Shown: one piece after another, positions 1 to 9,173 of the stretch
How positions within the stretch are numbered: the stretch's first letter is position 1
How the letters are laid out: each line of letters opens with the position of its first letter
NCBI GenBank assembly: GCA_963807925.1
Contig: CAWEDP010000001.1
Span: 186,001 to 250,000 of the forward strand
Source of the DNA: CAWEDP01 sp963807925
GTDB taxonomy: Bacteria > Acidobacteriota > Vicinamibacteria > Vicinamibacterales > CAVVIG01
Length of the DNA: 64,000 nucleotides
Reading direction: 5' to 3'
Made by a program: the position numbers and the translations under genes
The notes under the pieces: generated by a model
What the model was told of the DNA's origin: nothing
The model's input: only the letters and a program-made list of their open reading frames with translations
The model's database searches: none

Positions 1-311
1 CGGCCAGCGGCCGTCCCCGCTACCCGGGACTCCTGCCGTACTACGTGGCCAAGGCCGGCGTCATCGCGCTGACCGAAGCGCTCGCGCTCGAGCTGGCAGG
101 GGACAACATCCTGGTCAACGCCATCGCGCCTGGTCCGATCGTCGCGCCGCCTGAGATGACCGAGCAGGAGCGCGACGCGGTGAAACAGGCGACGCCGCTC
201 GGACGATGGGGCGGAGCGGAGACCATCGCGCAAGCGGTGCTCGCCCTGCTCGACAACGACTTCATGACCGGCGAGACCGTGCGCATCGACGGCGGGCGGC
301 ACTTGCGGTGA
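1..311 (+). CDS. SDR family oxidoreductase, C-terminal part (partial)
   Basis: This is the C-terminal third of a short-chain dehydrogenase/reductase whose start lies upstream of the window. The frame is open from base 3 and ends at TGA 309-311. The catalytic YxxxK motif is visible as YYVAK near base 40-54. It is followed by the helix 'AGVIALTEALALEL', the 'VNAIAPGPI' loop and the terminal 'TGETVRIDGG' typical of FabG/pteridine-reductase-like SDRs. The wording resembles pteridine reductase/FolM-like members, but the substrate cannot be assigned without the N-terminal half. The next gene follows after about 65 bp on the same strand. Confidence 0.9.
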   Translation, partial: ASGRPRYPGLLPYYVAKAGVIALTEALALELAGDNILVNAIAPGPIVAPPEMTEQERDAVKQATPLGRWGGAETIAQAVLALLDNDFMTGETVRIDGGRHLR

Positions 312-376
312 CGATCCGAGCTCGGCAGGAAGCGGGCGTGAGCCCGGCATGCCGACTGAACACGAGGACCTTGCCG

Positions 377-868
377 ATGCGGAACCTTTCGATCGCCCTC
401 CTGCTTCTCGTGACATGGCGCCCTGCGCCGGCTGCCGGAAACGATTCGGCCAACGAACGGGCCAGCCTGACCGGTCTGTCGACGATGAGCGTCGTGGTGG
501 AGGATCTGTCGTCGGTTGCCGCCGCGACCGGGCTGACCTCGGCGGCGATCCAGGCCGACGCCGAGCGCCGCCTTCGTCAGGCTGGAATCACCCTGACGCC
601 CGACGCCGACGCGTACTTGTACGTGCACGTCACCATCGCGGATCCGGGGCCCTCGCTGCCGTACCCGTACCATGTCGAGGTGTCGCTGGTGCAGGAGATC
701 ACGCTGCCGCGCACCGTTCAGACGCGCACGCCGCTGCAGTGTCCGACCTGGAGCGTGAGCCGTCTCGGCCTGGCCGGCGCGGATCGCCTCCGGGCAGGGG
801 TGACCGATCGCGTGAACGAATTCGTGGATCAGTTCGTCAGGGCCTATCGGGCGGTCAACCCGCGATAA
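377..868 (+). CDS. Small secreted protein of unknown function
   Basis: A 163-residue protein begins at ATG 377, with a GAGG-type ribosome site about 9 nt upstream (364-367). In-frame upstream starts would overlap the SDR gene and precede the signal peptide, so I rejected them. Residues 1-20 form a signal peptide (MRNL, a leucine-rich core, then APAAG). The mature part is mixed alpha/beta, with 'AYLYVHVTIADPG' and a C-terminal helix 'VNEFVDQFVRAYRAVNP'. I do not recognise the family. Export to the periplasm is the only supported inference. Confidence 0.75.
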   Translation: MRNLSIALLLLVTWRPAPAAGNDSANERASLTGLSTMSVVVEDLSSVAAATGLTSAAIQADAERRLRQAGITLTPDADAYLYVHVTIADPGPSLPYPYHVEVSLVQEITLPRTVQTRTPLQCPTWSVSRLGLAGADRLRAGVTDRVNEFVDQFVRAYRAVNPR

Positions 869-910
869 GGCGGCGCGATTGGTGCGACGCGGAGGCGCGC
901 ACGGGCCGCG

Positions 911-2107
911 TCACCTCGCTTCGACGGCGCGAAACAGCCCGCGCATCGAGTCGAGGGCGCCGGTGAGCTCGGCACGCTCGCGCGCGAAGCAGAACCGCAC
1001 GTACCCCTCGCCGTTGGCGCCGAAATCGACGCCCGGGACGCAGCCGATCCGGCCGTTTCTGATCAGGAACTCCGTCATCCTCCACGACAGCGACCGGTTG
1101 TCACCGGCCGCCGTGTCGGCGTGCCAGCCCGGATCGATACGCAGGAACGCGTAGAACGCGCCGGCAGGCGGGTCGCCCGCGAACACGCCGGCGGCCGCTT
1201 CGGCGACGCCCCGATAGAAGAGGTCGCGTCGTGCGCGCAGTTCCGTGCGAAATGCCTCGATGCACGCCTGCGATCCCTCGAGAGCGCCGATCCCGCCGTA
1301 CTGCACCACCGACGCGACGTTGCTCGTGGTGAAGAACGTCACCTTCTTGGTGCGCTCGCGGAGCGCGGCGTCCCGAATCGCGAGGTATCCGAGGCGGAGG
1401 CCGGTCATCGCGTACGACTTGCTGAACGTGTACACCGGGATGGTGCGGTCGTAGAGCCCCGGGAACGACGCGATGCTGGCGTGCTCGCCTTCGAACACGA
1501 TGTCCTCGTACGCCTCGTCGGACACGATCCAGAGGTCCCGTTCCCGCGCGATCCCGGCGATCCGCTCGAGGTCGGCTCGAGTGAGCATGCCGCCGGTGGG
1601 ATTGTGCGGCGAGTTGACGTAGAGCGCCCGGGTCTTCGGGGTGATCTTCGACTCGAGCTCGTCGAGGTCGAACCGCCAACCGCGCGATTCGTACAGCGGG
1701 CTCGGGGCGAGACTGCCGTGCGCGGCAAGGATGTTGCCGGCCGTCGGCGGCCACACCGGATCGGGGACGACGACTTCGTCGCCCGGCTCGAGCAGCGCCT
1801 GGAAGAGCGCATAGAGGCCGTGAATCGCCCCGTTGGTGACGAGCACGTGCTCTGGGTCGGCGCCCGCAATCCCGTTTCGCGATCGCAGCTTCGCCGCAAT
1901 CAGCTCGCGAAGGCGCGGCACGCCGTTGGTCTGAAGGTAGTGCGTCCGGTTGGAGGCCAACGCCCGGCCCATCGCGGCCTTCACCGTGTCCGGCGCGTCG
2001 AAGCTCACGTCGCCCTGATCGAGACGGAAGGGATTCGGCACCGAATACATCATGTCGCGAATCCGGATGATGCCCGAGAGAGGCACGGAGTCGAGGTAGG
2101 CGGCCAT
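911..2107 (-). CDS. Pyridoxal-phosphate aminotransferase, class I/II
   Basis: A 398-residue fold-type I PLP enzyme. Visible signatures are the substrate/PLP segment 'NSPHNPTGGM', the Asp of 'SDEAYEDIVFEG' that pairs with the pyridine nitrogen, and the Schiff-base lysine in 'YTFSKSYAMTGLRLGY'. Length matches aspartate/aromatic aminotransferases of the AAT superfamily. The donor and acceptor are not deducible. The start ATG (2105-2107) lies 4 nt after the stop of the upstream dipeptidyl peptidase, so the two are almost certainly co-transcribed. The pairing may link peptide hydrolysis to amino-acid use. Confidence 0.93.
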   Translation of the reverse strand: MAAYLDSVPLSGIIRIRDMMYSVPNPFRLDQGDVSFDAPDTVKAAMGRALASNRTHYLQTNGVPRLRELIAAKLRSRNGIAGADPEHVLVTNGAIHGLYALFQALLEPGDEVVVPDPVWPPTAGNILAAHGSLAPSPLYESRGWRFDLDELESKITPKTRALYVNSPHNPTGGMLTRADLERIAGIARERDLWIVSDEAYEDIVFEGEHASIASFPGLYDRTIPVYTFSKSYAMTGLRLGYLAIRDAALRERTKKVTFFTTSNVASVVQYGGIGALEGSQACIEAFRTELRARRDLFYRGVAEAAAGVFAGDPPAGAFYAFLRIDPGWHADTAAGDNRSLSWRMTEFLIRNGRIGCVPGVDFGANGEGYVRFCFARERAELTGALDSMRGLFRAVEAR

Positions 2108-2111
2108 GGCG

Positions 2112-4346
2112 TCAGTCCGCCGTTCCCGGCCTCAAATGCTGCACGACGAAGTCGAGCATCGTCGCGCGCAGGTGCTTCACGAGCGCCGGATCGGTGACCC
2201 CGTGCCGCGACCTGGGGTAGAGCATCAGCTGAAACGGTTTCTCCGCGCGCTGCAGCTCGTAGGCGAACTGCAGCGTGTTCGCCAGATGGACGTTGTCGTC
2301 GATGGTGCCGTGAACCAGCATCAGCGCGCCGCTGAGATCGGCCGCGTTGAACCGCGGCGAGCTCTTGCGATACCCCTCGGGGTTGTCCTGCGGAGTGCCC
2401 AGGTAGCGCTCGGTGTAGACCGTGTCATAGTCGCGCCAGTCGGTGACCGACCCGCCAGCGATTCCCATCACGAAGCTCTTGCTGTGCGTGAGCGCATAGC
2501 TGGTCATGTAGCCGCCGTAGCTCCAGCCGTGGATGCCGATTCGCGACCGGTCCACGAATGGCTGCTGCTTGAGCCAGGTCAGGCCGTCCTCGATGTCGCG
2601 CAGTTCGATCTCGCCGAATCGCCCGCGAAGCGGCCATACCGACTCGCTGCCCTTGCCGCTCGCCGTCCGGTTGTCGCACACCCAGACGATGATGCCTTTC
2701 TCGGCGAGGAGCTGATGGAACATGTACTCCGATCCGCCCCAGCTGTTCCTCACTTGCGGCGTGTGCGGCCCGGCGTAGGTGAATTGATAGACCGGGTAGC
2801 GGCGCGACCGGTCGAAACCGGGCGGCGTGATCATCATCGCTTCCATGACGAAGCCGTCGCGCGTCTTCACCTCCAGGAATTGCGGCGTCGACAGCCGGTA
2901 CTCGCTCAGTGCGGCGACATGGTTCGCCGCGATGACGCGAACCTCGGTGCCGTCGCTCCTGTGCAGCCGCACCTGCGGCGGGGTGGTGACGGTGCTCCAG
3001 ACGTCGGTGTAGAAGGCGAACGACGGGCTGAACTCCGCCGTGTGCGTCCCCTCGGCCGTCGACAATCGCCGGAGGCCGGTGCCATCGAGCCTGATGCGGT
3101 ACACGTCGCCGCCAATCGCCGAGCGCTCGGTGCCCGAAAAATACAGCCACCCGTCCCCGTCGACGCCGTGGAGCGTGCGAGCCTCCCATGCGCCATGGGT
3201 CACCTGATTGACCAGGGTGCCGTCGCCCTTGTAGCGGTACACGTGTCGCCATCCGGAGCGATCGCTCAGCCAGAGGAAGGAGCCGTCGGGCAGCCACGTG
3301 GGTGGATCGACGTCCTCGGAACTGATCCAGTATTTCGTCGTTTCCTTGAACAGCGTTGTCGAGGCGCCGGTCGCGGCGTCGCCGCTGTTGAGCTCGAGCC
3401 ATGTCTGCGTGCGGTTCTCGAGCGCGTAGATCACGCGCCGGCCGTCTGGAGACCAGCTCACGCGAACGACGAGCTCGTCGGCGGCAGGGTGCGCGGACGT
3501 GTCGATCCACGTGGGCGCCCCGCCGGTAACGCGGGCGACGCCGAGTCTGGCCATCGGATTCGGATCCCCCGCTTTCGGGTACTCCCACTGCACGACGGTC
3601 TGTTCGTACGGAATGTGATCGACGACCGGATACGACGGCACCGGGCGATCGTCCAGGCGCAGGAAGGCGATCGCCGACGAATCCGGACTCCACCAGTAGG
3701 CCTGGTTCTTTCCGCGACCGTAGATTTCCTCCTCGTAGACCCAGTCGAGCCGGCCGTTCAGAATCTTGTCGGCGCCGTCCGATGTCAACGCGGTCTCCCG
3801 TCCGGAAGCCGTGTCGGAGACATAGAGGTTGTTCGCGCGAACGAAGGCCACCCGCGCGCCGTCGGGGCTGAACGACGCGTGCTCCTCGGCGCCGGGGGCG
3901 TCGCTCACGCGGACGGCCCGGTCCGGGCCCGCCAGGTACACGAACAGATCGTCGGAGATTCGAGTGAGAACCTGGGTGTAGCGATCGTCGAAGATCAATT
4001 CGCGCGCATGGGCCGCGCGCCTGGCCTCGTCACCGCTGACGCCCGGCATCTTGGCGAGCGCGGATTCCATCCTCGCGGCGTCGAAGAGCGGCGCTTCGGC
4101 GCCGGTCGCGGCGTCGACCCTGTACCAGTCCGCGCCGTTCGGGCCGCCGCGCGCCACAGCGTAGTGCGTGCCGTCGATCCAGCGTATCTCGGGTGGCGGC
4201 GCCCCGCTGAAGCTGACGCGTTTGGCGGGGTCGTAGATGTCGTCGAGGGTCAGCGCCTTCCGCTGTGCAAGGACAGGCACTGCCAACGCGACAAGCGTGA
4301 CGGGCAGCAGCCCGGACGCGACAGCCGAACGCCACCTGAACCGCAT
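2112..4346 (-). CDS. Dipeptidyl peptidase IV-type S9 serine peptidase
   Basis: A 744-residue exported prolyl dipeptidase (S9B). From the N-terminus there is a signal peptide ending near 'AVPVLAQ', then a beta-propeller carrying the DPP IV substrate-amine double-Glu motif 'DWVYEEE'. The C-terminal alpha/beta hydrolase has the nucleophile in 'GWSYGGYM', an Asp in the 'HGTIDDNVH' region and the His in 'RSRHGVTD'. I chose ATG 4346. It sits directly before the signal peptide and exactly 7 nt after a TATACT -10 element. The frame also has ATGs at 4364 and 4412, but these are upstream of or inside the promoter and overlap the divergent gene. The enzyme would release X-Pro dipeptides in the periplasm. 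Confidence 0.92.
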   Translation of the reverse strand: MRFRWRSAVASGLLPVTLVALAVPVLAQRKALTLDDIYDPAKRVSFSGAPPPEIRWIDGTHYAVARGGPNGADWYRVDAATGAEAPLFDAARMESALAKMPGVSGDEARRAAHARELIFDDRYTQVLTRISDDLFVYLAGPDRAVRVSDAPGAEEHASFSPDGARVAFVRANNLYVSDTASGRETALTSDGADKILNGRLDWVYEEEIYGRGKNQAYWWSPDSSAIAFLRLDDRPVPSYPVVDHIPYEQTVVQWEYPKAGDPNPMARLGVARVTGGAPTWIDTSAHPAADELVVRVSWSPDGRRVIYALENRTQTWLELNSGDAATGASTTLFKETTKYWISSEDVDPPTWLPDGSFLWLSDRSGWRHVYRYKGDGTLVNQVTHGAWEARTLHGVDGDGWLYFSGTERSAIGGDVYRIRLDGTGLRRLSTAEGTHTAEFSPSFAFYTDVWSTVTTPPQVRLHRSDGTEVRVIAANHVAALSEYRLSTPQFLEVKTRDGFVMEAMMITPPGFDRSRRYPVYQFTYAGPHTPQVRNSWGGSEYMFHQLLAEKGIIVWVCDNRTASGKGSESVWPLRGRFGEIELRDIEDGLTWLKQQPFVDRSRIGIHGWSYGGYMTSYALTHSKSFVMGIAGGSVTDWRDYDTVYTERYLGTPQDNPEGYRKSSPRFNAADLSGALMLVHGTIDDNVHLANTLQFAYELQRAEKPFQLMLYPRSRHGVTDPALVKHLRATMLDFVVQHLRPGTAD

Positions 4347-4353
4347 GACCTCC

Positions 4354-4361
4354 AGTATAGT
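4354..4361. promoter_or_regulatory. Overlapping divergent -10 elements (bidirectional promoter)
   Basis: The octamer AGTATAGT holds a minus-strand TATACT (4359-4354), 7 nt before the DPP IV start, and a plus-strand TATAGT (4356-4361) reading towards the beta-CASP gene. No convincing -35 box is visible on either side. Assignment as a shared symmetric -10 is inference from position and symmetry. Confidence 0.45.
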
Positions 4362-4402
4362 CATCGAATGGCGGGTCGTGACGGGCGGACGCGCGGGCTC
4401 CA

Positions 4403-5782
4403 GTGCCGACACTGACGTTTCTTGGCGCCGCGGGGACGGTGACCGGGTCCAAGCATCTGCTGGCCCACGGGAATCATCTCGTGCTCGTCGACTGTGGGCT
4501 GTTCCAGGGCCTCAAGGCGCTGCGCGCACGCAACTGGGCCGCGCTCTCCGTCGATCCGAAGCGCATCGACGCGGTGGTCCTCACCCACGCACACCTCGAT
4601 CACTGCGGATACCTGCCGCGTCTGGTCGCCGGGGGGTTTCGAGGACGGGTCTTCTGCACTGCCGGGACGCGCGATCTGTGTACGCTCGTGCTGCCCGACA
4701 GCGCGCACATCCAGGAAGAGGACGCGCGGCACGCCAACCGGAAGGGCTATTCCAGACACGCGCCCGCGTTGCCGCTGTACACCGGGCTCGATGCCGCCCG
4801 GGCGCTGACGCTCCTTCAGCCTGTCGGCTATCAGCGGCCGGTGCCCGTCGTGCCCGGGCTCGAGGTGGAGTTCCTCAACGCCGGCCATCTGCTCGGATCG
4901 GCGTTCGCGCGCGTGCGTCTCGGCGCGAAGACGATCCTGTTCGGCGGCGATCTGGGGCGCTACGGCCGGCCGGTGCTGCCCGATCCGTCGCCGGTCGCCG
5001 AGGCCGACGTGCTGCTGGTCGAATCCACTTACGGCGACCGTCTGCACGAGCCCGACGACGGTGGCGCCCGGCTGGCGGCGATTATCAACGAGACCGTGCA
5101 ACGCGGCGGCCGCATCATCATCCCCTCCTTTGCCGTCGGCCGCGTCGAGGAGATCTTGTACTGGCTGAAGCTCCTCGAACAGGCGAAGCGCATCCCGCTG
5201 CTCCCGGTGTACGTCGACAGTCCGATGGCGGCGGGCGCGCTGCAGTTCTACGCGAGCCGCTGCCAGGAGCTGGACCCCGACATGCGGTCCGGCGATCGCG
5301 AGGCGTGCGCGTTCGGCACGGCGCGGATGACCGTCGTGGCCTCGCCACAGGAATCGGCGGATCTGGCGGCCGCGTCGCGGCCGGCGATTGTCATCGCCGC
5401 GAGCGGCATGGCGACGGGAGGTCGGGTCCTGCATCACCTGGCCGAGGGTCTGCCGAATCCGAACAACACGGTCCTGTTCGTGGGCTTCCAGGCCGAAGGG
5501 ACTCGCGGCCGGCTGCTGTGCGACGGCGTCAGGCAGATCAAGATGCACGGCCGGCAGATTCCGGTCGCGGCGCGCATCGATCGGATCGATTCGATGTCGG
5601 CGCATGCCGATGCGGGCGAGATCGTTCGCTGGCTGTCAGGGTTTGCCCGTCCGCCGGCGGCGACCTACCTGGTTCACGGCGAGCCGGTGGCGCTTCAGAC
5701 GCTGAGCGCGCGCCTCGCCCGGGAACCGGGCTGGCCGGTTCAGGTCGCGAAGTATCTGGAGACGGTGGAGCTGCCGCTGTGA
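4403..5782 (+). CDS. MBL-fold/beta-CASP ribonuclease (CPSF-like)
   Basis: A 459-residue metallo-beta-lactamase-fold hydrolase of the beta-CASP RNA-processing group. Motif 2 is 'THAHLDHCGY'. Further zinc ligands lie in 'NAGHLLGSAF' and 'GGDLGRYGRP'. The beta-CASP part shows 'VESTYGDR', 'VYVDSPMAAG' and 'SGMATGGRVLHHL', and the C-terminus has 'MSAHADAGEI' and 'YLVHGEP'. Length and order match TTHA0252-type bacterial endoribonucleases. The start is GTG 4403, which gives the canonical 'PTLTFLGAAG' N-terminus. There is no Shine-Dalgarno sequence. A 15-codon frame starting at ATG 4368, 6 nt after the TATAGT, ends across this start and could couple translation, but this is speculative. Confidence 0.93.
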   Translation: MPTLTFLGAAGTVTGSKHLLAHGNHLVLVDCGLFQGLKALRARNWAALSVDPKRIDAVVLTHAHLDHCGYLPRLVAGGFRGRVFCTAGTRDLCTLVLPDSAHIQEEDARHANRKGYSRHAPALPLYTGLDAARALTLLQPVGYQRPVPVVPGLEVEFLNAGHLLGSAFARVRLGAKTILFGGDLGRYGRPVLPDPSPVAEADVLLVESTYGDRLHEPDDGGARLAAIINETVQRGGRIIIPSFAVGRVEEILYWLKLLEQAKRIPLLPVYVDSPMAAGALQFYASRCQELDPDMRSGDREACAFGTARMTVVASPQESADLAAASRPAIVIAASGMATGGRVLHHLAEGLPNPNNTVLFVGFQAEGTRGRLLCDGVRQIKMHGRQIPVAARIDRIDSMSAHADAGEIVRWLSGFARPPAATYLVHGEPVALQTLSARLAREPGWPVQVAKYLETVELPL

Positions 5783-5862
5783 CAGGCCCTCTTGATCAGG
5801 GACGGCCCAGCGGGCGAGCATTTAGGTGGCGGTTGCCGCGAGTGCGACCTAGAGCGTGTGAG

Positions 5863-7905
5863 ATGCCTATGCGAAGGATGATCCTCGTGATGATACTCGC
5901 TGGAACGGGCGCGTGCGGGGGCGGGAGCAGCGCGACAACGGCCGGCAGCCCGCCGGCGGCGGCCCCGGTCGCCGCCGCAGAACGCAGGTATCTGCTCGAA
6001 CGCGTGGACGATGCCGCGGTCGTGCAGATCTATGCGGACGGCTTCAGGCAGCTGCCGCTCAGCGAGAAGACGCTGATCTGGCATCTCTACCAGGCCGCGC
6101 TCGCCGGACGCGACATCTTCTACGACCAGCGGTACGTCCACAATCTGGACATGCGCGACGTGATCGAGGCGATCGTGACGCACCCGGGTGGCGTGGCCCC
6201 CGCGACCCTGGCGGAAATCCAGCGCTACACGAAGCTGTTCTGGCTGAACACCGGGCCTTTCAACAACCTGACCGCCCGGAAGTTCGTCTTGAAGTGCACA
6301 CCCGAGGCGCTGAACGCGGCCGCCCACGCCGCGGAGAAGAACGGCGCGTCATTCCCGACCAGGAGCGGCGAATCGCTCGATCAGCTGCTCGAGCGGCTGA
6401 GGCCCGCCTTCTTCGATCCCGCTGTCGATCCGACCGTCACCGCCAAGACGCCGCCGCCTGGAGAGGACATCCTGAGCGCGAGCGCGAACAACCTGTACGC
6501 CGGCGTCGCGATGCGGGATCTCGAAGGGTTCCGTGAACGGCACCCGCTCAACTCGCGCCTGGTGAGGACCAACGGCCGTCTCGTCGAGGAGGTCTACCGC
6601 ATTGGCGGACGCTACTCGACCCAGATCGCCGCCATCGTCGAGCACCTTCAGGCCGCCATTCCCTTTGCCTCCGAGCCGATGGCCGCCGCGCTCCGGGCGC
6701 TCATCACGTTCTACCGCACGGGCGACACCAGCGACCGCGAGGCGTACGATATCGCGTGGGTCCGCGACAAGGCGTCTCCCGTCGACACCATCAACGGCTT
6801 CATCGAGGTGTATCTCGACGCGCGCGGGATCAAGGGGTCGTACGAGGGGCTCGTGTTCTACGTCAATCAGGAGAAGACGTCGGGGATCCGCAAGCTGGCG
6901 CAGGAGGCGCAGTGGTTCGAGGATCGGATGCCCTGGGATCCCGCCTACCGCAAGCAGGGCGTGCAGGGGATCACCGCCAACGCGATCGACATCGTGATCG
7001 AAACGGGCGATTCCGGGCCGATCACGCCGGTCGGGATCAACCTGCCGAACGATCAGAAGGTGCGCGAGCGCTACGGCAGCAAGTCGGTGTCGTTGACGAA
7101 CGTCTCGGAGGCGTACGACAAGTCGACGCTGCCCGAGTTCCGCAGTGAATTCTCGTGGACGCCGGCGGAAGCCGCGCGCGCCGCGACGTGGAATGCCCTG
7201 GCCGGTGAGCTGACGACCGACATGCACGAGGTGATTGGTCACGCATCGGGAAAGATCGCCGATCGGTTGAACGGAAATCCGGCGGCGGTGCTCAAGGAGC
7301 AGTACTCGGCGCTCGAAGAGGCGCGGGCCGATCTCGTCGCGTTGTACTTCCTGCCGGACCGCAAGCTGGTCGAGCTCGGCCTCGTGAACGATGCCGACCA
7401 CGACGAGATCGTCCGCACGGAATACGAGGCGTACACCCGGAACGCCCTCGTACAGCTGCGGCGCGTGCGGCAGGGGACGCAGATCGAGGAAGACCACATG
7501 CGCAACCGCCAGATGGTCGTCCGCTGGCTGATGGCCCACACCAAGGCCATCGACGTGCGAATGCGCGATGGCAAGACGTTCTACGTGATGAGCGATCCGG
7601 CAGCGTTTCACGACGGTGTCGGCCGGCTGCTCGCCGAAGTGCAGCGCATCAAGGCGGAAGGCGACTATCCGGCGGCGAAGCAGCTGTTCGAGACCTACGG
7701 CGTGCACTTCGACCCGAAGCTGCGCGACGAGGTCGTCGCGCGCGTCGACCACCTCGACCTGCCGTCGTACACCGGGTTCGTCATGCCGAAGCTCGAGCCG
7801 TCGATGAACGCCGCCGGCGAGATCACCGACGTGGCCATCTCCTATCCGATGGATCTGACCCGTCAGATGCTCGAGTACTCGGCGGCAACCCGCAGCCTGC
7901 GCTAG
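5863..7905 (+). CDS. Dipeptidyl-peptidase III-like metallopeptidase (M49), lipoprotein
   Basis: A 680-residue M49 zinc peptidase removing dipeptides from peptide N-termini. The zinc motif appears as 'MHEVIGHASG' (family HELLGH) and the second Glu ligand as 'LEEARADLVALYF' (family EECRAE). The N-terminus has a hydrophobic segment ending '...AGTGACGGGS', a weak lipobox, so the protein is probably anchored in the periplasm. Starts at 5863, 5869 and 5878 are all possible; 5863 is a choice, not proven. It follows the beta-CASP gene by 80 bp and has no obvious operon partner downstream. Together with DPP IV and two M28 enzymes it fits a peptide-scavenging lifestyle. Confidence 0.9.
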   Translation: MPMRRMILVMILAGTGACGGGSSATTAGSPPAAAPVAAAERRYLLERVDDAAVVQIYADGFRQLPLSEKTLIWHLYQAALAGRDIFYDQRYVHNLDMRDVIEAIVTHPGGVAPATLAEIQRYTKLFWLNTGPFNNLTARKFVLKCTPEALNAAAHAAEKNGASFPTRSGESLDQLLERLRPAFFDPAVDPTVTAKTPPPGEDILSASANNLYAGVAMRDLEGFRERHPLNSRLVRTNGRLVEEVYRIGGRYSTQIAAIVEHLQAAIPFASEPMAAALRALITFYRTGDTSDREAYDIAWVRDKASPVDTINGFIEVYLDARGIKGSYEGLVFYVNQEKTSGIRKLAQEAQWFEDRMPWDPAYRKQGVQGITANAIDIVIETGDSGPITPVGINLPNDQKVRERYGSKSVSLTNVSEAYDKSTLPEFRSEFSWTPAEAARAATWNALAGELTTDMHEVIGHASGKIADRLNGNPAAVLKEQYSALEEARADLVALYFLPDRKLVELGLVNDADHDEIVRTEYEAYTRNALVQLRRVRQGTQIEEDHMRNRQMVVRWLMAHTKAIDVRMRDGKTFYVMSDPAAFHDGVGRLLAEVQRIKAEGDYPAAKQLFETYGVHFDPKLRDEVVARVDHLDLPSYTGFVMPKLEPSMNAAGEITDVAISYPMDLTRQMLEYSAATRSLR

Positions 7906-8000
7906 CGGAACGCCTGTCTGGATGGTTCGGAAATGATCCCGGTGCGGCAGTTTCGCTCGGACGGGTGCCGGGATCCAATCGGTGGCGCGTCGTGTCGGCG

Positions 8001-9173
8001 ATGACGCCGCGCCTCCGGGCCGACCTGCGCCCCAACCGGATCGCGCGCGCGCTCGAGGCGCGGCGATCCGCCAGCCAGCCGATCGTCGACCTCACGCAAT
8101 CCAACCCGACACGAGCGGGCTTCGACTATCCATGCGACCTGCTCGCGCCGCTCGCCGACCCGCGCGGTCTGGTATACGTGCCCGCGCCGCTCGGCCTTCC
8201 CGAGGGCCGTCGCGCCGTCGCACGCGAGTACGCTCGACGCGGCGTCGAGGTCGATCCCGAGGCGATCGCGTTGACGGCGAGCACGAGCGACGCGTATTCG
8301 CTGCTGTTCAAGCTCCTGACGTCGCCGGGAGACGAGATTCTGGTTCCGCGGCCGAGCTATCCGTTGTTCGATCATCTCGCCGCGCTCGACGGTGTCGTGC
8401 CGCGTGCCTACGAACTGGAGTACCACGGCGCCTGGTCGATCGACTTTGACAGCGTGGAGCGCGCCGTGGGGCCTCGAACGCGGGCGGTGCTGATGGTGAA
8501 CCCGAACAATCCGACCGGATCGTTCGTCACCGAGGGCGAGCTCACGCGTCTTGCCGGGCTGAGCGCGCCGCGCGGCATCGCGCTCGTCGCGGACGAGGTG
8601 TTCGCCGACTACCCGCTCGACGCGGCCGTCCCGCCCGGCGGGGCATCCCCGTTGACGCGGGACGATGTGCTGGTGTTCGCCTTGGGCGGCTTGTCCAAGT
8701 CGGTCGGGCTGCCCCAGCTGAAGCTCGGGTGGATGGCCGTGGCAGGCCCGCGGCCGCTCGTCTCCCAGTCCATGGCACGCCTCGAGGTCGTCAGCGACAC
8801 CTATCTGTCGGTCGCCACGCCGGTCCAGCTCGCCGCCGCCGCGCTCCTCGAGCGGGGAGCGCCGATCCGTTCCCAGATTGCCGCGCGCGTGCGCGCCAAC
8901 TATCGGCGTCTCGTGGAGCTCGTCGGCGCCGCGCCGTCCTGCCGCCTCCTGCGCGCCGACGCGGGATGGTATGCCGTCCTTCAGGTGCCCACCTTCGAGT
9001 CGGAAGAGGAACTCGTCGTCAACCTGCTCACCGAGGAAGGCGTCCTGGTGCATCCCGGTTATTTTTTCGACTTCCCGCGTGAATCCTTCCTGATTCTGAG
9101 TCTGCTGCCGCCGGGGCGGACGTTCCTCGAAGGCGCGGAGCGGGTGTTGTCGCACGTGGCGAACAAGGCATGA
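8001..9173 (+). CDS. Pyridoxal-phosphate aminotransferase, class I/II
   Basis: A 390-residue fold-type I aminotransferase. The N-terminus 'IVDLTQSNPTRAGF' is the substrate-clamp segment. 'MVNPNNPTGSF' and 'VADEVFADYPL' are the usual PLP contacts, and the lysine lies in 'GGLSKSVGLPQLKLGW'. ATG 8001 is preferred over the upstream in-frame alternatives at 7965 and 7992 because family homology begins just after it. Its stop overlaps the malQ start (ATGA at 9170-9173), so translation of the two is coupled. Substrate unknown. It is not closely similar to the aminotransferase at 911-2107. Confidence 0.9.
   Translation: MTPRLRADLRPNRIARALEARRSASQPIVDLTQSNPTRAGFDYPCDLLAPLADPRGLVYVPAPLGLPEGRRAVAREYARRGVEVDPEAIALTASTSDAYSLLFKLLTSPGDEILVPRPSYPLFDHLAALDGVVPRAYELEYHGAWSIDFDSVERAVGPRTRAVLMVNPNNPTGSFVTEGELTRLAGLSAPRGIALVADEVFADYPLDAAVPPGGASPLTRDDVLVFALGGLSKSVGLPQLKLGWMAVAGPRPLVSQSMARLEVVSDTYLSVATPVQLAAAALLERGAPIRSQIAARVRANYRRLVELVGAAPSCRLLRADAGWYAVLQVPTFESEEELVVNLLTEEGVLVHPGYFFDFPRESFLILSLLPPGRTFLEGAERVLSHVANKA

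Noticed and set aside
2106..4415. A 769-codon open frame on the plus strand opposite DPP IV, and similar long antisense frames (for example opposite polA, the Ehr operon and the kinase).
   Set aside because: They are mirror frames of genuine G+C-rich genes, rich in Arg/Ala/Gly with no motifs; the opposite strand has clear catalytic signatures.
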